NCBI GenBank assembly: GCA_016929735.1
Contig: JAFGID010000144.1
Location: forward strand, 1 to 8,118
Origin: Ignavibacteriales bacterium
GTDB lineage: Bacteria; Bacteroidota; Ignavibacteria; Ignavibacteriales; Melioribacteraceae
Reading direction: 5' to 3'
Length of the DNA stretch: 8,118 bases
Below the pieces are notes generated by a model that had not been told where the DNA came from, made no database searches, and saw only the letters and a list, made by a program, of their open reading frames with translations. Below, piece after piece: positions 1 to 6,195 of the stretch. Made by a program: the position numbers and the translations under genes. How positions within the stretch are numbered: position 1 is the stretch's first letter; every line of letters starts with the position of its first letter.

Positions 1-438
1 ACTTTTGAGCCAATTTGGATTGTGAATACAATCTGCATCAGTCGTTACAATAATCTCACCTAAGGAATTATCAATTCCTTTTTGAATTGCTCGTTTCTTA
101 TGCCCGAAATTGTCATCTGTTTCCTCTGCTGAAATAATTTTTACATTTTTATTCTTTTTATTTTGCAAAATTATTTTAACTGAATCATCAGTTGAATTAT
201 CATCAATAAAAATTATTTCAAATTTATCCTTTGGAAAATTTTGTGATTCTAAACTTTTTAAGCAACTCAAACTATTATCTGCTTCGTTCCGAAAGGGGAT
301 AAGTATAGAAATAAATTCATCTGCAATAATTTTATTTTTTTCTATTTTTAATCTGAATAATCCACGCAAAATGTCGAGCAAAAACCAAAAATAATGAATA
401 GCAATCAACGAAAGACAAATAAAAACGATTTCAGCCAT
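1..438 (-). CDS. Family 2 glycosyltransferase, N-terminal part (runs off the left edge)
   Basis: The open frame starts with ATG at 438 and continues to base 1 without a stop, giving the first 146 residues of a longer protein. Residues 3-29 are a hydrophobic membrane anchor (EIVFICLSLIAIHYFWFLL). A GT-A fold begins at 43 with ISILIPFRNEA. IDDNSTDDS lies at 78-86, and TTDADC at 132-137 contains the DxD-type motif that binds the metal and sugar nucleotide. These are the hallmarks of GT2 enzymes, which move a sugar from a nucleotide donor to a lipid or polysaccharide acceptor. The N-terminal anchor is like that of processive or membrane-associated GT2 proteins. The start overlaps the end of the flippase-like gene by 8 nt (ATGGCTGA), so translation is probably coupled. 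Donor and acceptor cannot be told, and the C-terminal half is outside the window. Confidence 0.9.
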   Translation of the reverse strand, partial: MAEIVFICLSLIAIHYFWFLLDILRGLFRLKIEKNKIIADEFISILIPFRNEADNSLSCLKSLESQNFPKDKFEIIFIDDNSTDDSVKIILQNKKNKNVKIISAEETDDNFGHKKRAIQKGIDNSLGEIIVTTDADCIHNPNWLKS

Positions 439-1411
439 TTGATTTCTTAATTAAAAGTAACAAACCGATTATTGCAGGAAGAACAAGGTTAAGCATAAAC
501 AGAAAAATTGAAGCATTAAATCCAGCGGCTTCGGACGAACCCATAACCCCCAGGAATAAAACAGATGCCCCTTCTCGAAAACCAAGTTCGCCAAAAGAAA
601 TTTGCGGGACAATCGTATTCGAGAACATTACAAGACTGCCCGCCCAAAAATATGTTAGTAAATCATTTTGATTTGTGAATGCCGCTACTAATAATCCAAA
701 TTGAATTATAAAGGTTGCGTAAAATAAAAATGAAATAATAGATATTTTAATTGAATCTTTCAATGTGAGATGTTGAATGATTTTAATTTTTGAAATTCCT
801 TTGTGTAGAAATTTTATTTTACTAAGTTTTGTCAGGATAATTTTTCCCCAGAAGTATCTATTGTTGATCATAATCATTATGAAAATAAAAACGGCTAAAA
901 TCAGAATTGTGAGTGCAACAATTATATAAGCAGTAACATCGTAATAAATTCGCAGGAAAACTAAAGCGGATATCGCACCAAGAAACGTGATTGTAAGCAG
1001 GGGAAAAATTTTATCAACGATTGTTGCAATTACAATTTCGAAAAAATTTCTATCTGGAAATACAACTGCACGACCAGCATATTCGCCAAGACGGGATGGA
1101 GTTGAGGTACCTGCTGTTAATCCGTAAAATAGTGACAAAAATATTTTCTTTCGATTATATTCATCAAGAATTGAATTGCAGACGATTTTCCATTTATAAT
1201 ATTGTAAAAATAAATTTGGAATAACGAGAATTGCCGCAATTATAATATAAATTAAATTTGCGTTTTCAAGTGAAGTTTGAATATTATCAAAATCAAGATA
1301 ATTCGCTAGAAATAGAAGCAGAGCAATCGCAATACAAATTTTGACTGAAATGATTATTACTCGCTTATTCTTGTTGAAAAAAATCTTTAAACTATTTTTT
1401 TTTGTTGTCAT
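431..1411 (-). CDS. Flippase-like integral membrane protein (LPG synthase TM / AglD2 family, UPF0104)
   Basis: A 326-residue protein, the usual length for the stand-alone family, with about seven or eight hydrophobic segments (roughly 18-38, 53-71, 124-152, 160-183, 222-246, 252-270, 299-321). Family signatures are visible: W74-K75 after the second helix, TPSRLGEYAGR at 104-114, VDK at 132-134, and PQISFGELGFREGAS at 269-283. The last is the family's conserved P.S.GE.G.RE loop. Homology is to the membrane part of lysylphosphatidylglycerol synthases (MprF) and to AglD-type proteins, thought to move or handle lipid-linked substrates. There is no cytoplasmic aminoacyl-transferase domain, so it is not a lysylphosphatidylglycerol synthase. 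The neighbouring, overlapping GT2 gene suggests a shared role in envelope glycolipid or polysaccharide export (inference). A short AAGG lies six bases before the ATG. Any promoter should be in the AT-rich 1412-1492 stretch. Confidence 0.88.
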   Translation of the reverse strand: MTTKKNSLKIFFNKNKRVIIISVKICIAIALLLFLANYLDFDNIQTSLENANLIYIIIAAILVIPNLFLQYYKWKIVCNSILDEYNRKKIFLSLFYGLTAGTSTPSRLGEYAGRAVVFPDRNFFEIVIATIVDKIFPLLTITFLGAISALVFLRIYYDVTAYIIVALTILILAVFIFIMIMINNRYFWGKIILTKLSKIKFLHKGISKIKIIQHLTLKDSIKISIISFLFYATFIIQFGLLVAAFTNQNDLLTYFWAGSLVMFSNTIVPQISFGELGFREGASVLFLGVMGSSEAAGFNASIFLFMLNLVLPAIIGLLLLIKKSNG

Positions 1412-1492
1412 TTATAACCTTAACCCTGAACTACAATTATTACAAATTTTAATAATATTTATTTTTATTCTTTATCTGAATAAGTACTTCGT

Positions 1493-1560
1493 TTTGATAC
1501 TGAGTATAGCGGAGTATCTTGCCTCTCCCTTTTAGATTCTTCACTTCGTTCAGAATGACA
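1493..1560 (+). repeat. Interspersed palindromic repeat, CTGA type, copy E
   Basis: The right half is a good copy (GATTCTTC, ACTTCG, TTCAGAATGACA). The left half is degraded: its outer end reads TTTGATACTGA instead of TGTCATACTGA, but ATACT and AGTAT still pair around a short arm. Outer ends and spacing match the copies at 7807-8047, so it is the same family in the same orientation. Confidence 0.8.
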
Positions 1561-1561
1561 A

Positions 1562-1602
1562 TGTCAGATTCTTCTCCCGACTTTACCGATATCAGAATGA
1601 CA
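1562..1602 (+). repeat. Truncated palindromic repeat, CTGA type, copy F
   Basis: Only the right half survives: TGTCA is joined directly to GATTCTTC, followed by a 17-base arm and TCAGAATGACA. The arm (TCCCGACTTTACCGATA) differs from that of copy E, while the flanking ATTCT/AGAAT stem is intact. It lies one base from copy E, so this is a tandem arrangement with an internal deletion of the left half. Confidence 0.65.
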
Positions 1603-1615
1603 AACTCTTACCTTC

Positions 1616-1775
1616 TGTCATACCCGAGTAACCTGTCCTCGTGAAAACGGGGAGCGGGTATCCACTTTTCTTTTTATGGATTCCCGCTTTGGTTCGACTA
1701 CGCACTTCGACAACATTTCGATTTCCCTCAATGTAAAGCTCAGTGCAACGCTTACCACAAGTCGTGGGAATGACA
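1616..1775 (+). repeat. Interspersed palindromic repeat, CCCG type, copy G (160 bp)
   Basis: The ends are TGTCATACCCG and TGGGAATGACA. Inside, GCGGGTATCCA at 1654-1664 faces TGGATTCCCGC at 1677-1687 as an imperfect inverted pair. In the left half ATACCCG pairs with CGGGTAT, enclosing a hairpin CCTCGT-GAAA-ACGGGG. In the right half ATTCCC pairs with GGGAAT around a long arm of about 80 bases. This is a second subfamily built on the same plan as the CTGA copies around it. It resembles the GTCATTCCCGC...GCGGGAATCCA repeats known from many bacterial genomes. Confidence 0.75.
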
Positions 1776-1786
1776 AATTCTTTTCC

Positions 1787-1847
1787 TGTCATACTGATCC
1801 CGACTTGTCGGGAGAAGTATCCCTTCTTGAGATTTTTCAGAAAGACT
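1787..1847 (+). repeat. Palindromic repeat, CTGA type, copy H with decayed right half
   Basis: The left unit is perfect: TGTCATACTGA, then the hairpin TCCCGAC-TT-GTCGGGA at 1798-1813, then GAAGTATC. The right half is shortened to GAGATTTTTCAGAAAGACT and has lost its side arm. It is the copy nearest the 3' end of the T9SS operon and would be transcribed as a GC-rich stem-loop about 105 bases after the TAG stop, where it could act on transcript end or stability (inference). Confidence 0.75.
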
Positions 1848-1917
1848 ATATCATTATGTATTTTTCAAATGCTTCTGAAAATATTTATAGTAATTTAACC
1901 AATTTCTTTCATTTTTT

Positions 1918-4900
1918 CTATTTCAACAACATCATTTTTTCAACTGCATTAAATGTTGCACTATTTTCCAATGATGTTGCTTCAATTCGATATATATAAA
2001 TACCACTTGAAACCATAGAACCATTACTAGTTAATCCATTCCATAATACTTTTTTAACACCTGCCTGCTCAGAATTGTTAACTAACTCAACAACTTCTCT
2101 ACCCAATATATCATAAATAATAAGTCTTACATTTGAGTTGAAAGGTAAGGAATATTTTATTGTTGTACTTGGATTGAATGGATTTGGATAATTACCTTCT
2201 AACTTATATTCAGTAGGAAGAACCTCCATTTGCATAAAAGCTCTTTGTTCTTCATTCTTATAAAAGTGTTTCAAAAATTTCGCTGTTTCGGTATCTGCTA
2301 AATCTCTTAATATCTCATCAAAGTATGATTTTGACTTTTCATTCATCTCGCCTGATTTACTAATAACCTTTGGTCCATCTCCTTCAGGTTCTAAATTCAT
2401 ATTCGCCAACACTTCATAAAGAACACCTTGATGATAAAGAACTGAAGCTAAATCTTCCTTATTTTCTTTATCTTGCTTAAGATTTTTTAACTTTGTTATT
2501 AAATCAAAATTCTTATCGATCGCTTCTTGATATTTACCCCTGTTTGCAAACTCAGAAACAACAAATGAACTTATTACTCTACCAAATTTTGTGTTTTGTT
2601 TTTCACTTTCTTTTTGTAATAAATAATTATTTAACGAAGTTGTATCTTTAAGCATCTTATAGCAATAAACCAAATTTATCAACGCTTCAACTTCAAAATC
2701 ATCTTTTTTACTATCAATTATTTTCTTATAGATTTCTGCTGCATCTTCGTAGAGAGTATCTTTCATCAAGATATATGCTTGTAACATTAAGGTATCAGAA
2801 TTTTCTTTTTTATCACCCGTTCCTTTTGAAAGTTTACCATCTGCAACTTTAAATGACATTTCCCCTACAATTTCATCAGCTGTTGGATAAACATCCACAT
2901 TGCCATAATTTTTAAAATTATATTCAAATCCTTCATAAGGCCAAAAATTAGCTTCTGCTTTTATTTGTGTACTTTTTAATGAGTAAACATTATATAGAGT
3001 TTGTCCACCTAATATGAAATGATTAAATCCTCCATAACACCACAAACCAGAAGGATGTTCTTGATAAGTGCCTAAATTGCCATTTCCATTTGATTTTATA
3101 TATACCCCATACTTATTATTATTAAAAACATTATTTGAGTCTATAGGGTTTTCATAGTGGTAAGTTGTATTCAAATCTAATTGAGAATTATAATCGCAAT
3201 ATATACCATTTGTGTTATTTACAAAACGACACCAATTGATAATCATATTACTTGCATAATTATGAACTCCATAGGTACTATTTAGAAATATATTTCTATA
3301 AAAAAATCCGATATTACTTATCATTGCTAATGTACCGTTATTAAAACTGCAATCATAAACTTGTGATTCATTAGTACCACCATATCGAATAACTAAATTG
3401 TATCTTGTATAATTTGAGAAATAAGATCTTACTATTGAATTATTAAAGTTTAAATGTACAGGAGTAGAACCAGAATAGTTCAATGTTGAATATTCAATTC
3501 TTGTATTAGAATAGTAAGCCATCATCTGAATATCACTCAGAATAGAATTGTTAAACTTCATTGATGATAGGTTAGAAGTTGTTCCATTAATACTGTGTTT
3601 TATTCCGTTAATATTTGCATAACTATATTCCAAAACTTTGCCCGCATAGGAATAAATTTGATATGTGCCATATACGTTACTTGGTCTTGTCAATCTTGCT
3701 CTGTTGCTCGAAGTGCCTATTGCTTTAAGAGTACCATAATTTTGAATATAAGAGTAATTACTAAATGTAATGTTCCCACCTGAATTAATCTGGAGAACGT
3801 TATTGTTTCTTAAATAGGCATAAGGATTTAAAATAATATTACCTGTTGAGTTTACATATATTGACCCGTTATTTTGAATGCTGAATGAATTATCTAAGGT
3901 TACATTACCCCCTGCATTTACTTGCAAAGTTATACCCGCAGATACCGTTATATTTCCTCTTGTTGTAATTGATGAAGATACCGTTTCATTAGTTACAAGT
4001 GTTCCACCGACGAGCATTACGGGTTCCATCTTAAATAGTTTACCTTCGCCAGGATTATATGTAGTTTGGAAATTACCAGTCTTGCTTACATACCAACTAT
4101 TGCTTGTACCTACTTCTGTTAATTTCCAATTATTAAATGGAGAGGTGGTTTTGTTTATCGTTACTTTTACATTTCTCATTTCAGACGGCAAACATCTTCT
4201 ATTCACTACAACAAAATACTCACAGTTATCATTATAATAATCGGTTGTTTTTCTGAGAAAACCAACTTCAACGAATGTCTCGCTCGAGTTATCTTTTACC
4301 ATACTTGAATTGAAAGATTCAACATTAGCAATATATAATTTTGAATTTTCTATATGACCACTGATTGCATCCATCCAGGTAAGTTGTAGGAGCTCATCTT
4401 TTATTTTATCCATTTGTTGGTTTAGTTTTTTAACTGCGTAAAATCTTTCATTTGGGACTTGTAATTTATTTGGGTCTTGAATTAACCCTTGAATAGTATC
4501 TATATCATTAAACGGATTTCCTTCCTCATCAAATAAGCCAAAGAGATAAACATATTTTGTTTTTTCTGTATTTATTGGATATTTGTATGTTGGCACAGCA
4601 TAATAACCCAATCCTTTTGCACCATAGCATATTCCAAGCCATCCTTGAACAGATATTTCTTCAGGTGTCGGGGCTCTTAAATATTGATCTGTTACTTCAC
4701 CATTTTCCACTACTTTTTCTGATTGAACTTGTATTACTGGAATAAGCGGAACATCATCTTCGAAGTAATTGGGTGTAAAATTTTGTGCCCATTCTATTGC
4801 AGAGCGTAAACCACTCCTAACATCTAAATTAGGTACACCTAAATCGTTTTTAATTAATTTACCTAATGCTATCTGAAGATTATTTTCACCTGTCGATTCA

Positions 4901-6180
4901 TATTTATAGTAATAATTAAATGGATAATAATCATACATCAAAAATGGTAATCTTCTAAACTGATTACCTAATATCATTTCATGATTACCCATTGACATCG
5001 TTGCACCAATTACTTCTTTACCTTGTCCAAAATTTTGCTGGGCTAATTCACTTACCGTTCCATTTGCCCTGTAATTTATTGGGAAGGGTTCATCGTTGTA
5101 AAGACCAAGTGTTTGCTCACTTAAATTGTACATTTTGTCTTGAAATAGGACATTCAAATCATTTCTAATATTATTTCTTGTTGTTTGTTGGATTGTAGAA
5201 TTGGCTATATATAAATCGTTATATTTATCATCAAATAAAAATATCTTATCTATATACAAATTCCTCTTTCCCGTCCATTCTATTTCTATTTTTAAGTTCC
5301 AATCAAATCTGTTATACTTATAAAATGGTGGAGTTATTATATTTACATATCCACTACTATTAAAATCATCTGCTGTTATATAAAAAACCTCATTTGTTGT
5401 ATCTATACTGGTCGAGAACTTCTGTTGCGAATTGTTGTTTATGTAATTCAAACTTTTTAAGTAACTCATATGTTCTGGTTGGTCGGGATTTTTCCAATTA
5501 TATTCCGATATATGTATTATCATTACTGTATCACTTCCATAAGCACCATCTATTTTTGCGTTTAATCCAAGACGATATTGATAATAAAAATCATTAAGCA
5601 TATAATATGGAAAATGACGAGGGTCTATATCCGCTCGCATTATTAAGCCTGGTGTATGATTGCCTACTTCACAATAGTTGACAAAAATATCACCATCTTT
5701 TTTATTCGTTTCTCCTACCGTTAAATCTTGAAAAGGATAAATCCACCAGGAGCAAATGTTATCTACACCCAAGCCAGCTCTTTCATCAACATTGTCTATA
5801 CGAGCTATTTGCTCGCCACCTACTTCATAAGGAAAATTATTTTCATAATTCCCACTAGCAAAAAGATATTTAGTAACATTATGATAAGGATCATTTGCTT
5901 TCCTTGGGTAAATAGGATGTAAAACTTTAAATCCTGTATTTTTAAAATTGGAGTAGACTTCGCTACCAACTTCCGTTACAAAATGCGTTATCCCTAATTC
6001 TTGCATTCTATGGTAAAAGTAATTTGAATCTGCATAAGTTCCTCGCATACCAGGGTCTGTAACCGATGTTAGCATAAAATAATACATATCGTGCCAACCT
6101 ATTTTGGGGAATTCACTCGGGTTTATTTGTCCGAAAATGGCTGATGTAATAAGTAATAAAAATAAAAAATTCTTTCTCAT
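1918..6180 (-). CDS. Secreted multidomain protein: glycoside-hydrolase-like barrel, beta-helix, TPR-like region, T9SS type A sorting domain
   Basis: A 1420-residue protein that I cannot assign to a named enzyme. A Sec signal peptide occupies 1-18 (MRKNFLFLLLITSAIFGQ). Residues 20-570 look like a TIM barrel of the GH42/GH-A-like type: LGITHFVT near 62-69, NDEP at 362-365 (E364 a possible acid/base), MYDYYPF at 415-421, and PTPEEISVQGWLGICYGAKGLGY near 504-526 as the last strand. A beta-sandwich seems inserted at about 120-325. Residues 575-720 resemble the all-beta tail of such hydrolases (YFVVVNRR, PGEGKLFKMEPV). An Asn/Gly-rich right-handed beta-helix covers about 725-1105, with a TPR-like helical region at 1128-1310. 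The T9SS sorting domain at 1325-1420 contains NYPNPFNPST. The start is fixed by a Shine-Dalgarno GAGAGGAAC. It lies 15 nt behind the FG-GAP gene, so the two are co-transcribed. Activity on a polysaccharide is inferred, not shown. Confidence 0.9.
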   Translation of the reverse strand: MRKNFLFLLLITSAIFGQINPSEFPKIGWHDMYYFMLTSVTDPGMRGTYADSNYFYHRMQELGITHFVTEVGSEVYSNFKNTGFKVLHPIYPRKANDPYHNVTKYLFASGNYENNFPYEVGGEQIARIDNVDERAGLGVDNICSWWIYPFQDLTVGETNKKDGDIFVNYCEVGNHTPGLIMRADIDPRHFPYYMLNDFYYQYRLGLNAKIDGAYGSDTVMIIHISEYNWKNPDQPEHMSYLKSLNYINNNSQQKFSTSIDTTNEVFYITADDFNSSGYVNIITPPFYKYNRFDWNLKIEIEWTGKRNLYIDKIFLFDDKYNDLYIANSTIQQTTRNNIRNDLNVLFQDKMYNLSEQTLGLYNDEPFPINYRANGTVSELAQQNFGQGKEVIGATMSMGNHEMILGNQFRRLPFLMYDYYPFNYYYKYESTGENNLQIALGKLIKNDLGVPNLDVRSGLRSAIEWAQNFTPNYFEDDVPLIPVIQVQSEKVVENGEVTDQYLRAPTPEEISVQGWLGICYGAKGLGYYAVPTYKYPINTEKTKYVYLFGLFDEEGNPFNDIDTIQGLIQDPNKLQVPNERFYAVKKLNQQMDKIKDELLQLTWMDAISGHIENSKLYIANVESFNSSMVKDNSSETFVEVGFLRKTTDYYNDNCEYFVVVNRRCLPSEMRNVKVTINKTTSPFNNWKLTEVGTSNSWYVSKTGNFQTTYNPGEGKLFKMEPVMLVGGTLVTNETVSSSITTRGNITVSAGITLQVNAGGNVTLDNSFSIQNNGSIYVNSTGNIILNPYAYLRNNNVLQINSGGNITFSNYSYIQNYGTLKAIGTSSNRARLTRPSNVYGTYQIYSYAGKVLEYSYANINGIKHSINGTTSNLSSMKFNNSILSDIQMMAYYSNTRIEYSTLNYSGSTPVHLNFNNSIVRSYFSNYTRYNLVIRYGGTNESQVYDCSFNNGTLAMISNIGFFYRNIFLNSTYGVHNYASNMIINWCRFVNNTNGIYCDYNSQLDLNTTYHYENPIDSNNVFNNNKYGVYIKSNGNGNLGTYQEHPSGLWCYGGFNHFILGGQTLYNVYSLKSTQIKAEANFWPYEGFEYNFKNYGNVDVYPTADEIVGEMSFKVADGKLSKGTGDKKENSDTLMLQAYILMKDTLYEDAAEIYKKIIDSKKDDFEVEALINLVYCYKMLKDTTSLNNYLLQKESEKQNTKFGRVISSFVVSEFANRGKYQEAIDKNFDLITKLKNLKQDKENKEDLASVLYHQGVLYEVLANMNLEPEGDGPKVISKSGEMNEKSKSYFDEILRDLADTETAKFLKHFYKNEEQRAFMQMEVLPTEYKLEGNYPNPFNPSTTIKYSLPFNSNVRLIIYDILGREVVELVNNSEQAGVKKVLWNGLTSNGSMVSSGIYIYRIEATSLENSATFNAVEKMMLLK
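1921..2208 (-). other. T9SS type A C-terminal sorting domain of the 1420-aa protein
   Basis: Residues 1325-1420 form the C-terminal Por/T9SS signal (TIGR04183-like): NYPNPFNPSTTIKYSLP, then YDILGREVVELVN, then SSGIYIYRIE and a basic KMMLLK end. In this family the domain directs the protein through the outer-membrane translocon and is usually removed on arrival. The same motif ends the neighbouring 518-aa protein. Confidence 0.92.
2866..4008 (-). other. Right-handed beta-helix region within the 1420-aa protein
   Basis: Residues about 725-1105 are rich in Asn, Ser, Tyr and Gly, with short beta-strand patterns ending in N or G turns. Units starting with GN at 758, 780 and 802 are exactly 22 residues apart (GNVTL, GNIIL, GNITF), a coil length typical of parallel beta-helices. 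Later parts (FNNSIL, YRNIFLNS, WCRFVNNTNGIY) look like the longer coils of the NosD / beta_helix type. Such folds occur in polysaccharide-acting enzymes and adhesins. Confidence 0.75.
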
Positions 6181-6183
6181 TTT

Positions 6184-6192
6184 GTTCCTCTC
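6184..6192 (-). promoter_or_regulatory. Shine-Dalgarno site of the 1420-aa gene
   Basis: The minus strand reads GAGAGGAAC three bases before ATG at 6180, with the AGAGG core about six bases from the start codon. It sits wholly inside the 15-nt gap after the preceding TAA at 6196-6198. It decides the start and shows that the gene is translated on its own initiation site within a shared transcript. Confidence 0.65.
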
Positions 6193-6195
6193 GTT

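Larger units (their letters stand above)
1412..1917. other. Intergenic region filled with palindromic repeats; no gene seen
   Basis: This 506-bp gap lies between the stop of the 1420-aa gene and the start of the flippase-like gene. Bases 1412-1492 are very AT-rich and form the leader of the flippase-like gene. No confident promoter can be called there. Bases 1493-1847 are almost wholly made of four interspersed repeat copies, listed separately. Bases 1848-1917 are the AT-rich 3' flank of the T9SS operon, with only a weak hairpin. Short open frames in this gap run through repeat sequence and show no protein family features. Confidence 0.8.

Noticed and set aside
1592..1792. 66-aa minus-strand open frame
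   Set aside because: It is a translation of repeat copy G and its neighbours, with no initiation site or protein family features. Such frames appear wherever this GC-rich repeat occurs.
1862..1881. Weak hairpin TTTTCA...TGAAAA as terminator of the T9SS operon
   Set aside because: The stem is six A/T-rich pairs and no U tract follows on the minus strand. The hairpin of repeat copy H is a stronger candidate for ending or stabilising the transcript.
1676..1999. 107-aa plus-strand open frame
   Set aside because: Its first half is repeat sequence and its last part is antisense to the conserved sorting domain of the 1420-aa gene.
3878..4237. 119-aa plus-strand open frame
   Set aside because: It lies entirely antisense to the beta-helix and hydrolase-tail coding region, whose protein features are clear.
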